A stretch of DNA of 37,482 nucleotides. Source: Lachnospiraceae bacterium NK4A179. Lineage in GTDB: Bacteria > Bacillota > Clostridia > Lachnospirales > Lachnospiraceae. The stretch lies in contig ATWC01000032.1 in NCBI GenBank assembly GCA_000421045.1, forward strand, positions 1-37,482, given 5' to 3'. Within the stretch, counting starts at the first letter, position 1, and each line of letters begins with the position of its first letter. The notes beneath the pieces are model-generated. The model was given only the letters and a program-made list of their open reading frames with translations. It was not told where the DNA came from and made no database searches. A program made the translations under genes and the position numbers. Shown in pieces: positions 1 through 8,466 of the stretch.

Positions 1-566
1 CCTGTAAGATCTATTTTTTCCGATGCTTCAAAGAGTATAGAAAAAAGCCATTCGCAATATGCATCGAATTTATCCTTGCTCATACAGCAGAGATTGGCAA
101 AGTAATTCTTATCATCCGCAAAAACTCTATCATAGCTGTCTGCATATTCCGGATAAAGCTTTTTCAATGCATCCTCAACGATCAAAAGATCATGTTCATT
201 ATGCGCTTCTATAAAAGCTTCCCTGCAGCTTTTTCCGAAGTAGATAAAATTGGATGTGATCACATCACAGGAAGCCAACAGCCGTTCGTAATCAGGGCCT
301 GTTAACGGACGACCTGCATCATCAATGAAATATCTGCGGTAATGACAGATTCCTGCATTGTCACTTTCATGATCATTCTTCCATATCCAGTACATACCGG
401 TGAGTTCAGAAAAAAACGGATTGAGTTCCGAAATATTGTCTCCACTGTCATCCCTTATATATCCCAGATCATCATGCAGGGCAGCGCCCAGCTGTATTGG
501 TTTATATACCGGATCTCCGGGTACCGGAAATTTCTTATGTCCGCATATATACATCGTTGTATTCAT
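1..566 (-). CDS. DUF4422 family glycosyltransferase, 3' end outside window
   Basis: I translated this by hand; the frame is open from an ATG at 566 to the window edge (188 residues seen). The N-terminus MNTTMYICGHKKF, the segment ELTGMYWIWKN (about residues 54-64) and CHYRRYF (74-80) are hallmarks of the DUF4422 domain found in capsular and surface-polysaccharide glycosyltransferases. The ATG overlaps the stop of the upstream GT gene in an ATGA arrangement (563-566), so translational coupling within the minus-strand glycan operon is likely. The sugar donor and acceptor cannot be told from sequence. The C-terminus lies beyond position 1. Confidence 0.85.
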   Translation of the reverse strand, partial: MNTTMYICGHKKFPVPGDPVYKPIQLGAALHDDLGYIRDDSGDNISELNPFFSELTGMYWIWKNDHESDNAGICHYRRYFIDDAGRPLTGPDYERLLASCDVITSNFIYFGKSCREAFIEAHNEHDLLIVEDALKKLYPEYADSYDRVFADDKNYFANLCCMSKDKFDAYCEWLFSILFEASEKIDLT

Positions 567-1777
567 TGATCGATCCCCATAAATTTTAGAACATCATTAG
601 TAGTATTGCTCCAGCTCATATGCGCAAAAGCATACTTTCTTCCTCTCTCTGAACACAGGTAAAGTGCATGTGTATCCGAGAGCAGATCCTTTGCGATACC
701 GATTATCTTTTCCGTATGCGATAAGTCATAAAATGCAACAGTCTTTTTATCTTCATCATCAGTAAGGAACCATTCATCCAGAAGCTTACTGTGATCGGTA
801 AGAGGAACGGCACCCGAAAGCATGGATGAAGGTATCCTGTCATGAGAACCGTTTTTGAACCACGGCATCACATTCAATACAAGTTTTGAATCGTAATATA
901 TCTTCGGTGTTTCAGTATATGGAACAGCAGCATGCAGTCGCACATTAGGCCCCATCTCATCTGCAAGCGCTTCCCAACCTTTACCGTAAATATCAAGCTT
1001 CAGATCCGATGCCATAAGCGTACGCACGATTTCTTCACGCACATATGCACGCACATAGATATTTACACTGTTGGTCATGGCTTCAAGCATGGCAAATTCC
1101 TCACCCGAAATGCCGCTCAAACCTTTATCCGCGATCACTCGCTCCAGCGCCTGTTCATTATCAAGTGATCTTTCATCAAGAAGGAGATCCAACAAAGACA
1201 GCGCGATCGAACGCATCCCATCAGAAAGCGAAAGTATTGCTTCTTCCCTCTGTTCAAGATTTACACGCGAAGCAGTAAGTACGATATCCTTAGGCCTTTG
1301 CTCAAACTGTTCTTCACTGAATACCGCTCCGGCCGGTGCAGGTAATCCTCCGAGCAAAGTAAAATGAGTATGCTCTATCTCAGGGAAACCGCGCTTTATA
1401 TAAGCCGGATGATCTCTGTCTATGCATATCACATGCAAGCCTTTTCCCGCGCCTTTAAGTTTCACCACATGGTCCATAGGATGATCCAAAAGAAATAAAT
1501 AGAACGGGACATTAAAATGATCGAACATATTCTCACCGTTTGTGAGCTTTAACTGATTCTCTCCCGCAGAATTAAAAGAAAGCGCCGCAGCATATTCCCC
1601 GGATGAAAGCCTGTTATATATCTCTTCCGTATAGCCCTTTCGTCCGACGATCTGGACTATATCGCATTCCACACCGCGTGCAGCAAACTCTTCGATAATT
1701 TTGGCATTGAGTATATCTATACTGCTGTAGCAAACATCGCCCATGCCAAACAGCATTATACGTTTTTTCTGATCCAT
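563..1777 (-). CDS. CgeB-like glycosyltransferase (group 1 family)
   Basis: Predicted 404-residue cytoplasmic glycosyltransferase, probably of GT-B fold. It opens with a Rossmann-like strand (MDQKKRIMLFGMGDVCY). Near the C-terminal third it carries the block YYDSKLVLNVMPWFKNG followed by SHDRIPSSMLSGAVPLTDHS, typical of the glycosyltransferase group 1 domain (PF13524 type). An ATG at 1804 is also in frame, but it lies inside the upstream gene. The ATG at 1777 has AAGGAAGG about 10 nt ahead and is preferred. It is paralogous to the next upstream gene; its stop overlaps the DUF4422 gene start by ATGA. Substrates are unknown; a role in surface or flagellin glycan assembly is inferred from the neighbours. 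Confidence 0.85.
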   Translation of the reverse strand: MDQKKRIMLFGMGDVCYSSIDILNAKIIEEFAARGVECDIVQIVGRKGYTEEIYNRLSSGEYAAALSFNSAGENQLKLTNGENMFDHFNVPFYLFLLDHPMDHVVKLKGAGKGLHVICIDRDHPAYIKRGFPEIEHTHFTLLGGLPAPAGAVFSEEQFEQRPKDIVLTASRVNLEQREEAILSLSDGMRSIALSLLDLLLDERSLDNEQALERVIADKGLSGISGEEFAMLEAMTNSVNIYVRAYVREEIVRTLMASDLKLDIYGKGWEALADEMGPNVRLHAAVPYTETPKIYYDSKLVLNVMPWFKNGSHDRIPSSMLSGAVPLTDHSKLLDEWFLTDDEDKKTVAFYDLSHTEKIIGIAKDLLSDTHALYLCSERGRKYAFAHMSWSNTTNDVLKFMGIDQ

Positions 1778-1793
1778 CTTATTCAGGCCTTCC

Positions 1794-2984
1794 TTATACC
1801 ACACCGTTCATATATGCAAGCATTGTTTCTGCAGCAGAAGATGTGGTCATATTTTTGCCTGCATAATCTGCTGCTTTTTTAGCACTCCGAGCAGATCCTT
1901 CCGGATCATCCAGACAATCAAATAAAATCTCTGCTGTATCCTGCGGTCTTGAAATATCATAAAATCTGACCATATCATCAATCCCCGGCAATTCATCAAT
2001 AAACTTACTGTGATCCGTGCATACCAGGGCCCCTGCCATCATTCCACCAGCTATCCTTTCATCAGAACCATTCTTAAACCACGGCATCACATTCAGGACT
2101 ATCTTTGAATCTTTATATATGGCAGGCACATCATGGTATGGAACCGGACTGTAGGTTACAGCATTGCTGCCTGCATACTCATCAAGTTCATCCCAGCCTT
2201 TGCCCCAGATATGAAGAGGCACTCCTGCCGCCAGAAGATACCTTATCAGTTCCTCACGGCTATACGCACGCACAAAACGCTCCACGTAGCCCATCATAGA
2301 AAACATGTATTTTAAATTCTCACCAAAATCAGGAACATTCCTGCATTCCTCAAGCGCCTGTTCAAATCCCCTGTCCGTTGAGAGTGAACGATCATCAAGT
2401 ATTATATTTATTGCAGTCCACACTAGTTCTCTATAATCTTCAGGGAAAGACTCTATCCTATCCGATAATTCTTTAAGATCAACATGCGTGCCAATAAAAG
2501 TGACAGGATGTGTTCTGTGAACAAATTTTTCCGGATCAGCACCGGTATAAAGATCATATTCCGTAGAATGCTTAACAAAAAAAGTATCCTTGAAATGCGG
2601 ATAATATTTCCTGACAAAAGTGACATGATCTCTGTCCTTAACAAACAAATAAATATTCCTACATTTAGAATTCAACACATGGTACCACGGCGGGTCCACT
2701 ATCAAGTTAAAAAAGGGAATCCCTAAAGAATCATAAAGATTTGAACCATCAGCTATTGTTAAATCCTGCTGCCCTATCATATCGCAGGTAAAAGCTGCAT
2801 CATATTTATATTTCTGCAAACTATCCACCAGCTGCGATACTGCATTCTCCCGGTCTCTTATTATGTCAAAAATATCGCATTCCACTCCTAGTTTCCTGAA
2901 CTCTTTTGCCATGATATCTACATTTATATTCACAGCATCGTAGCAGATATCTTCTCTGTAAAACATCATAAGTCTTTTTATCAT
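1794..2984 (-). CDS. CgeB-like glycosyltransferase (group 1 family)
   Basis: A 396-residue paralogue of the following gene. The N-terminus is MIKRLMMFYREDICYDAVNI. The conserved block IYKDSKIVLNVMPWFKNG then SDERIAGGMMAGALVCTDHS lies in the last third, as expected for a group 1 GT sugar-nucleotide domain. No clear Shine-Dalgarno precedes the ATG at 2984. Instead the ATG overlaps the TGA of an upstream small or broken frame (ATGA at 2981-2984), so initiation may depend on reinitiation from it. This matters because that upstream frame is shifted at a C8 tract. Donor and acceptor are unknown. Confidence 0.85.
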   Translation of the reverse strand: MIKRLMMFYREDICYDAVNINVDIMAKEFRKLGVECDIFDIIRDRENAVSQLVDSLQKYKYDAAFTCDMIGQQDLTIADGSNLYDSLGIPFFNLIVDPPWYHVLNSKCRNIYLFVKDRDHVTFVRKYYPHFKDTFFVKHSTEYDLYTGADPEKFVHRTHPVTFIGTHVDLKELSDRIESFPEDYRELVWTAINIILDDRSLSTDRGFEQALEECRNVPDFGENLKYMFSMMGYVERFVRAYSREELIRYLLAAGVPLHIWGKGWDELDEYAGSNAVTYSPVPYHDVPAIYKDSKIVLNVMPWFKNGSDERIAGGMMAGALVCTDHSKFIDELPGIDDMVRFYDISRPQDTAEILFDCLDDPEGSARSAKKAADYAGKNMTTSSAAETMLAYMNGVV

Positions 2985-3101
2985 AATAATCTAACATTGT
3001 CTCCATGTATCATACTGTCGACAGCTTCCTGATATTTCTTTGCCTTAAGCTTTTCAATCACTTCTTCTCCAAAATGGGGGGGGCAGGAGTACCGTATTCA
3101 T
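2981..3101 (-). pseudogene. Small or remnant frame broken at a C8 tract
   Basis: An ATG at 3101 overlaps the stop of the cyclodeaminase-like gene (ATGA) and begins MNTVLLP. The frame enters a run of eight C residues (plus-strand G8, 3076-3083) and is then out of phase. With seven C residues the frame would continue HFGEEVIEKLKAKKYQEAVD and end at a TGA overlapping the downstream GT start (again ATGA), giving 39 residues. As written it stops after about 15 codons. It could be the two ends of a larger gene whose middle was lost, a small gene under slippage control, or a sequencing error. The MNTVLL start resembles a Rossmann beta-1 strand, but the family is not identifiable. Confidence 0.5.
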
Positions 3102-4102
3102 GAGAAGTTAAATTCTGTTCCCAATCCGTTTTCTCTGCACTTTTTGTACACATACTTTGCAAAGGAAACATCGATAAAGGCTAGTCCAACGGAACAGAAA
3201 TATATAAACTCCTCGTCACTCTCGCGTCCCGCTTTTACGCCGCTCACGATCTCTTCAAGGTTCCCGTATATTTCCTCATCCTTCAGCAACCCCTCCTTAT
3301 ACATCCGACTGATAGTCTGGGTCCTGAGTTTAACACACTCCCAGTCATCGCAAACAATCTTTGCTGCCTTCTTTGGGACAGCGTACTCATCTTCCCATCC
3401 TGCAACATGGATGTAAAAAGCCCCCTTCTTAATCCACCTCGCCTTGAGCACATCTTCCTGACCACTAATGGCTGTAACTATGATATCAGCATTCTTTACT
3501 GCCGCCTCATAATCATTTCCACACGCAATGAACTCCATATCTGGATGGAGCATTCTTTCTTCCTCAATGAATGCAGTAACAGTTTTCTCTGTGCGTGAAG
3601 AAACATAGCACTTTTTTAATCCAGGCCTCACCACTTTCACCAGATCAAGATGCCTCCTTGCCTGCTGCCCAGCACCAATAAAGCCAATACTTTCAGAATC
3701 CTTACGGCTCAGGTACTTCGCAGCCATAGCACCAACTGCAGACGTTCTAATCTCAGTCAAATACCCGGCATCCATTATGGAGAGAGTGTGCCCATAGTCC
3801 AAGTCGGAAAGAATCATCGTTCCGGTAACATTCCGGTAACCAAATTTAGGATTCTCCGGAAATACAGCAACCCATTTTACTCCATACAATTTGTCGCCAA
3901 GCAATGCGCCTGGCATGCAGTTGATCCGATTCTGTGTATCCTCATCGAATACAACAGAAATTTTATCGGGAAGAAGAACCTCTCCCCTCACTCTCTTTGC
4001 CAGCCCCTCTTCAACGACTTGAATAGCATCAGTATACCCTGTGGAGAAAATGCGTTTCTGATCTTCCGCCGAGATTAACAGTGTTTCCGGAACATTTTTC
4101 AT
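3098..4102 (-). CDS. Ornithine cyclodeaminase / mu-crystallin family protein
   Basis: 334 residues. Family members are NAD(P)-dependent imine-forming or imine-reducing enzymes acting on amino acids (ornithine cyclodeaminase, alanine dehydrogenase, SbnB). Visible marks are the substrate-side lysine context GVKWVAVFPEN (Lys76), the family motif LTEIRTSAVGAMAAKYLSR (115-133) and the Rossmann motif GFIGAGQQARRHL (140-152). Which reaction it carries out is not clear. Pairing with an ATP-grasp ligase and a sugar aminotransferase suggests it makes or reduces an amino-acid-derived group for a glycan; this is inference. The start at 4102 has AAAGGA about 10 nt upstream and overlaps the stop of a 16-codon mini-ORF (ATGA). 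Confidence 0.88.
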   Translation of the reverse strand: MKNVPETLLISAEDQKRIFSTGYTDAIQVVEEGLAKRVRGEVLLPDKISVVFDEDTQNRINCMPGALLGDKLYGVKWVAVFPENPKFGYRNVTGTMILSDLDYGHTLSIMDAGYLTEIRTSAVGAMAAKYLSRKDSESIGFIGAGQQARRHLDLVKVVRPGLKKCYVSSRTEKTVTAFIEEERMLHPDMEFIACGNDYEAAVKNADIIVTAISGQEDVLKARWIKKGAFYIHVAGWEDEYAVPKKAAKIVCDDWECVKLRTQTISRMYKEGLLKDEEIYGNLEEIVSGVKAGRESDEEFIYFCSVGLAFIDVSFAKYVYKKCRENGLGTEFNFS

Positions 4103-4149
4103 TTCACGCTTATCCTTTCAATAAAATTGTGGGCTTCAGTTTGATCCAT
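4099..4149 (-). CDS. 16-codon coupling mini-ORF (possible remnant)
   Basis: A short frame (MDQTEAHNFIERISVK) starts in a TAATG overlap with the end of the upstream remnant and stops in an ATGA overlap with the cyclodeaminase-like gene. It may be only a leader-type coupling ORF or the end pieces of a lost gene. No homology is recognised. Confidence 0.25.
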   Translation of the reverse strand: MDQTEAHNFIERISVK

Positions 4150-4342
4150 TATCTATTCCCATACATTTCCTCGTAGTACTTCAGGCACTCTCCACTCGTA
4201 CACTCCGTCATCCAGTCCATGTAATATTTGTAGCACTGAACCGTCAGTTTGTGATCCCGTGGCTATCCCACAATAATCTAATTTCTTCACAATACTCTTC
4301 AAAACCCAGCATCGAAGATCATGTTACAAGTACTTGCTCCAT
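4147..4342 (-). pseudogene. Degraded gene between ATP-grasp and cyclodeaminase genes
   Basis: Immediately after the ATP-grasp stop there is a good ribosome binding site (GAGGTGA) and an ATG at 4342 that gives MEQVLVT and then a TGA. Further on, a frame from 4312 reads MLGFEEYCEEIRLLWDSHG. A second frame then reads RDHKLTVQCYKYYMDWMTEC and ends in KYYEEMYGNR and TAA at 4149-4151. The protein-like composition and the frame change between the last two suggest a decayed gene whose start and end are kept. I do not recognise the family. The 250 bp between intact genes holds nothing else beyond the mini-ORF. Confidence 0.5.
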
Positions 4343-4352
4343 GTAAGTCACC

Positions 4353-5606
4353 TCAGATTATTCTTTCTGTATCAAACAGCTCATATGTCATGTCATTACC
4401 ATCTTGATCAATTAATCTATAAACACTCTGAATCTGGTCAATCAACTTTTTCAGTCGTTCAGTATCGTTGCATAGAATATCAATTTCAGCGGAACGCTGG
4501 TTTACGTTATACGACCAAGGAACGTTTCCTCCTATGTTCCATCTCGGAAGATAAGAAACCACCTCACCAAGTCCACTTATCTGATCCTCTCCTTCCTTTC
4601 TTCCAATCACACCAGCCTTGATAGTAGGAAACAGCACTGCAGCTCTCTTTTCTTTTAAAAATACCCCATCCTTTGGAAGTTCAATGTCTCCGCAGACACC
4701 AGTCAGGGCAAAGCAGATCATGGCTTTCATAATATCTGCATCATATACTTCTTTATAAATCAGCTCATAATCCACACCAGGAAACCTCAAGCCCGGATCG
4801 AAAAAGCGAAATACGCCATTATCCTCAAAGCCCTGCATAAATATCGGGCCGTTTTTGAAGCCAAGTTTTTTGAACATCTTTATGACCTTTTTGTGTGCCG
4901 TCTTCAAATAGAGATCAGTAAATCTTGAAGGCGAGACCGCACATGCAACGATTTTCTCTAAATGCCTTTCTTCCGATCCGCAATAACTGTCAACTGTTCT
5001 TAAAAGATAAGCTTCTCCGTCTTTAAAGAAGTATGTAACTTGGAACTCATGGGCGCCTTTCATGTACTTTTCAATCAGTATGTCACCATTGGAAGACTCA
5101 CTCTTTGCAAATTCAATAGCTCTTACCAGCTCCTCTCTCGTATAGCATACGGACTGCCCCCTCGATCCTCTGTTGTCCACAGGCTTCACAAAAACAGGGT
5201 ATTCTATGCTGTCCAGATCACTTTCCGAATACTCCGTAATTACATCAACACCATTGTCTATACACATCTTTTTGAAAGCGTGTTTATCTGTCATTTTGAA
5301 AAACTGCTCTTTGGTTCCATAGCAGTAAAAGCCCATTCTTTCACAAAGATCGTTGTAAGGACGCTGGCATATATCGATATAACACGCTATGACTCCATCA
5401 ACATGTTCTTTACGGCAGATTGCTTCCAGCCCAACCATATCAAAAACATTAACGTCATAGGCTTTATCAGCAATCTTCTTCGCATAAGAAGTAGGCACAT
5501 TATCCGTAACGATCGTATATACTCCTAATTCCTGAGCAGCCTTAACTAATTTTGTGTGGACTCCGGCTCCTGCTAGGATTAAGAGTCTTTTACCTTTGAA
5601 AATCAT
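4353..5606 (-). CDS. ATP-grasp domain carboxylate-amine ligase
   Basis: About 417 residues from the ATG at 5606 (MIFKGKRLLILAGAG), which has GGGGGA seven nt upstream; in-frame starts at 5621/5624 lack a clear site. The N-terminal pre-ATP-grasp Rossmann fold reads LLILAGAGVHTKLVKAAQEL. Then come TKEQFFKMTDKHAFKKMC and YPVFVKPVDNRGSRGQSV, the ATP-binding lysine/glycine-loop region. DILIEKYMKGAHEFQV and FFDPGLRFPGVDY complete a carbamoyl-phosphate-synthase/PurK-like ATP-grasp core. Such enzymes join a carboxylate to an amine or thiol through an acyl-phosphate. The substrate is unknown; neighbours suggest amide coupling of an amino-acid-derived acyl group to an amino sugar, as inference. Confidence 0.87.
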   Translation of the reverse strand: MIFKGKRLLILAGAGVHTKLVKAAQELGVYTIVTDNVPTSYAKKIADKAYDVNVFDMVGLEAICRKEHVDGVIACYIDICQRPYNDLCERMGFYCYGTKEQFFKMTDKHAFKKMCIDNGVDVITEYSESDLDSIEYPVFVKPVDNRGSRGQSVCYTREELVRAIEFAKSESSNGDILIEKYMKGAHEFQVTYFFKDGEAYLLRTVDSYCGSEERHLEKIVACAVSPSRFTDLYLKTAHKKVIKMFKKLGFKNGPIFMQGFEDNGVFRFFDPGLRFPGVDYELIYKEVYDADIMKAMICFALTGVCGDIELPKDGVFLKEKRAAVLFPTIKAGVIGRKEGEDQISGLGEVVSYLPRWNIGGNVPWSYNVNQRSAEIDILCNDTERLKKLIDQIQSVYRLIDQDGNDMTYELFDTERII

Positions 5607-5694
5607 TACTATATCCCCCATCACTTTCTACTTATAAATGTGATGACTGATCAGCATTAAAAAAACAGAAACTCAACCTAATATCGCCTATTAT

Positions 5695-5878
5695 TCAGAA
5701 ATCTCTGTTCCTGACTGATTCCATTATCTCAAGCATCTGTTTTGCTACTGCCTTTGGTGTCATATATTCTCTTGAGTACTGTCTGGACTGCCTTACCGCC
5801 CGGAATCCTGTCATGATACCCATTTCTGAACCACTGCATGCAATTAAAGAAGACCATGACACGTTTTATGCTATTCAT
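5695..5878 (-). pseudogene. Internally deleted glycosyltransferase remnant
   Basis: The ATG at 5878 overlaps the stop of the aminotransferase gene (ATGA). It begins MNSIKRVMVFF, like the N-termini of the intact CgeB-like GTs (MIKRLMMFY). It then jumps directly to NCMQWFRNGYHDRIPGG, the counterpart of NVMPWFKNGSHDRIPSS near residue 300 of the intact paralogue. After a frame change it ends with SREYMTPKAVAKQMLEIMES and a TGA at 5695-5697, a typical GT C-terminal helix. So a GT gene of about 1.2 kb has been reduced to about 184 bp by at least two internal deletions. The 88 bp from 5607 to 5694 shows nothing further. Confidence 0.85.
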
Positions 5879-6981
5879 ACAGCCCCCTCTATTATCTTTG
5901 TTATCCTGTCAACATCTTCAAACGGAAGCTCTGCCGAGAGGGGCAGTGACAGAACACTGTCTGCCAGGCGGCGTGCAGTTTCTAACTGACATTTCCTGTA
6001 TTTGTTTTTGAAGCAGGCCTGATCGGATGTGAGTGGATAAAAATACTTTCTTGCATGTATATCTTCATGATTAAGAGCATCATACACAGCATCGCGTTTT
6101 CCATCTGCGATCAGCACCGGAAGATAGGCATGATTTTTTGTTGCATCATTGTTATTGCTCTCAAACATTTTCAAACCATCTATGGCTTTAAGGCGCTCTG
6201 TGTAATGAGCATAGATCTTTGCTCTGTTAGAAAGTGTTTCATCGATATGCTTTAAGTTGCAGAGGCCCATGATAGCGCAGAACTCATTCATCTTTGCATT
6301 TGCGCCAACGTCCGTAACCAGCTCTTCTCCCCTGATGCCGAAGTTCTTTAAATTATAAAGCTTCTCATAAATCTTATGATCGTGGCAGCATACCGCTCCG
6401 CCTTCTATGGTATTGTAGACTTTTGTTGCATGGAAACTGAAAACAGATGCATCTCCGTAAGAACCGATGCCTTTTCCCTTATACTTTATCCCAAAGGCGT
6501 GGCAGGCATCATATATTACTTTCAGTCCGTATTTATATGCTATCTCTTCTATAGCTTCAATATTGCAGATATGTCCATATACATGCGCAGGAACGATCGC
6601 TACCGTTTTCTCTGTTATCAGCTCTTCTATCTTTGATTCATCTATCGTGCCGTCAGATTCTTTCACATCACAAAATACCGGCACAAGCCGGTTCCTGACT
6701 ATTGCATGTGTTGTGGAAATAAAAGTGAAGGGTGTGGTGATCACCTCAGATCCTTCAGGGAATCCGAAGGATTGAATTGCCATCTCAAGTGAAAGATGAC
6801 CGTTCACCATAAGTGACAGCTCCGGCACATCCAGAAATGCCTGCAACTCTTTTTCAAGCTCCTTGTGATAGGTTCCCATGTTTGTGAGCCAATGAGAATC
6901 CCATAGAGGCTTAATAGCTTCAATATATTCTTCATAAGGCGGCAGCACCGCCTTGGTGACGTTGATAGTCCTATTCCCCAT
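5875..6981 (-). CDS. DegT/DnrJ/EryC1/StrS family sugar aminotransferase
   Basis: 368 residues, usual length for PLP-dependent nucleotide-sugar aminotransferases. The N-terminus is VTKAVLPPYEEYIEAIKPLW; the cofactor Asp is in KVIYDACHAFG (Asp158). FSFHATKVYNTIEGGA holds the Schiff-base lysine (Lys187). The SFHATKV-NTIEGG form is shared with VioA/QdtB-like enzymes that aminate dTDP-keto-deoxy sugars, so a 3- or 4-amino-dideoxy sugar product is likely but not proven. It is the first gene of the left glycan cluster; GGGGGA lies about 7 nt before the ATG, and an extended -10 promoter lies about 85 nt upstream. Confidence 0.92.
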   Translation of the reverse strand: MGNRTINVTKAVLPPYEEYIEAIKPLWDSHWLTNMGTYHKELEKELQAFLDVPELSLMVNGHLSLEMAIQSFGFPEGSEVITTPFTFISTTHAIVRNRLVPVFCDVKESDGTIDESKIEELITEKTVAIVPAHVYGHICNIEAIEEIAYKYGLKVIYDACHAFGIKYKGKGIGSYGDASVFSFHATKVYNTIEGGAVCCHDHKIYEKLYNLKNFGIRGEELVTDVGANAKMNEFCAIMGLCNLKHIDETLSNRAKIYAHYTERLKAIDGLKMFESNNNDATKNHAYLPVLIADGKRDAVYDALNHEDIHARKYFYPLTSDQACFKNKYRKCQLETARRLADSVLSLPLSAELPFEDVDRITKIIEGAV

Positions 6982-7063
6982 TACTTATTCCCCCAATACA
7001 AAATCCGCGTGCATCCTCACGGATCGTTATCATATTTGCAATTACATTTTTGCACTTATGATA

Positions 7064-7072
7064 ATTATACCA
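7064..7072 (-). promoter_or_regulatory. Extended -10 promoter of the left glycan operon
   Basis: On the minus strand the sequence reads TGGTATAAT, an extended -10 (TGnTATAAT). No good -35 box is visible. The predicted start near 7057 gives a leader of about 75 nt before the aminotransferase ATG. It lies just downstream of the tuf terminator, so the glycan cluster is probably transcribed separately from tuf. Confidence 0.6.
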
Positions 7073-7103
7073 TTACAGTAAATTACTTAAAAGATTATAT
7101 ACA

Positions 7104-7140
7104 AACAAAAAAATCCACTGTGCCATACGGCACAGTGGAT
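7104..7140 (-). terminator. Intrinsic terminator of tuf
   Basis: A perfect 12-bp stem (7113-7140, ATCCACTGTGCC paired with GGCACAGTGGAT, loop of 4) is followed on the minus strand by a run of seven T residues. It starts 14 bp after the tuf stop. Confidence 0.93.
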
Positions 7141-7154
7141 AAATAATTCAGAAA

Positions 7155-8378
7155 TTATTCAATGATGGAAGCAACTCTTCCTGAACCTACAGTGTGGCCA
7201 CCCTCACGGATAGCGAATGTAAGACCCTGCTCCATAGCGATAGGATGGATGAGCTCGATTGTCATCTCAATGTTATCGCCAGGCATGCACATCTCTGTGC
7301 CAGCGGGAAGATTGCAAACACCTGTAACGTCTGTTGTTCTGAAGTAGAACTGAGGACGATAGTTGTTGAAGAAAGGTGTATGACGGCCGCCTTCATCCTT
7401 TGTAAGAACGTATACCTGAGCGGTAAACTTCTTGTGGCATGTAACTGAACCGGGCTTAGCAAGAACCTGTCCTCTCTCGATATCCTTTCTGTCGATACCA
7501 CGGAGAAGAGCACCGATGTTATCACCAGCCTCAGCGAAATCAAGGAGCTTGTGGAACATCTCGATACCTGTTACAACAGTCTTCTGAACGTCCTCACGTA
7601 CACCGATGATCTCAACTTCTTCGTTAAGCTTGAGCTGACCTCTCTCTACACGGCCTGTAGCAACTGTACCACGACCAGAGATTGTGAATACGTCCTCGAC
7701 GGGCATAAGGAAAGGCTTCTCGTTATCACGCTGAGGATCAGGGATGTAAGAATCAACTGTATCCATGAGCTCGATGATTCTGTCGCCCCAGTTTCCGCCA
7801 AGAGGTGTACCATCAGCCATCTTAGCTTCACCGTTGGGATCCTGAAGAGCCTGGAATGCAGAACCCTTAACGATAGGGCAGTCATTGAAGCCGTACTCAG
7901 CAAGCTGATCTGTAACTTCCATCTCAACGAGATCAAGAAGCTCAGGATCATCGATCATATCGCACTTGTTAAGGAATACTACGATGTAAGGAACGCCTAC
8001 CTGTCTTGAAAGAAGGATGTGCTCCTTTGTCTGTGCCATAACACCATCAGTTGCAGCAACAACAAGGATAGCGCCGTCCATCTGAGCAGCACCGGTGATC
8101 ATGTTCTTAACATAGTCAGCATGGCCCGGGCAGTCAACGTGTGCGTAATGTCTCTTCTCTGTCTGATACTCAACGTGAGCAGTAGAGATGGTGATACCTC
8201 TCTCTCTCTCCTCGGGAGCCTTATCGATATTCTCGAAGTCAACCTTTGCGTTACCTGCAACTCTATCAGCAAGAACCTTGGTTATAGCAGCGGTAAGAGT
8301 TGTCTTACCGTGGTCAACGTGACCGATAGTACCAATGTTGCAGTGCGGCTTTGATCTGTCAAATTTCTCTTTTGCCAT
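7155..8378 (-). CDS. tuf: Translation elongation factor Tu
   Basis: 407 residues. GTPase that delivers aminoacyl-tRNA to the ribosome. The G1 loop GHVDHGKT (19-26), switch region [25 protein letters not shown] and NKCDM are all intact, followed by the two beta-barrel domains ending in [12 protein letters not shown] short insert around [19 protein letters not shown] makes it somewhat longer than the E. coli protein. The start is set by AAGGAGG nine nt before the ATG. It lies 88 bp after fusA with its own good promoter (8430-8458) and a strong terminator, so it is probably transcribed both alone and with the str operon. Confidence 0.98.
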   Translation of the reverse strand: MAKEKFDRSKPHCNIGTIGHVDHGKTTLTAAITKVLADRVAGNAKVDFENIDKAPEERERGITISTAHVEYQTEKRHYAHVDCPGHADYVKNMITGAAQMDGAILVVAATDGVMAQTKEHILLSRQVGVPYIVVFLNKCDMIDDPELLDLVEMEVTDQLAEYGFNDCPIVKGSAFQALQDPNGEAKMADGTPLGGNWGDRIIELMDTVDSYIPDPQRDNEKPFLMPVEDVFTISGRGTVATGRVERGQLKLNEEVEIIGVREDVQKTVVTGIEMFHKLLDFAEAGDNIGALLRGIDRKDIERGQVLAKPGSVTCHKKFTAQVYVLTKDEGGRHTPFFNNYRPQFYFRTTDVTGVCNLPAGTEMCMPGDNIEMTIELIHPIAMEQGLTFAIREGGHTVGSGRVASIIE

Positions 8379-8429
8379 TTTAATTTTCCTCCTTAAAGTG
8401 GACTTTATTAAAAATTCACGCTGTTTGTA

Positions 8430-8458
8430 ATTATATTAAACTTATATCGCTAATTCAA
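8430..8458 (-). promoter_or_regulatory. Promoter of tuf
   Basis: Minus-strand TTGAAT (8453-8458), a 17-bp spacer and a perfect TATAAT (8430-8435) lie in the fusA-tuf gap. The predicted leader is about 45 nt. Confidence 0.75.
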
Positions 8459-8466
8459 GCAAAATA

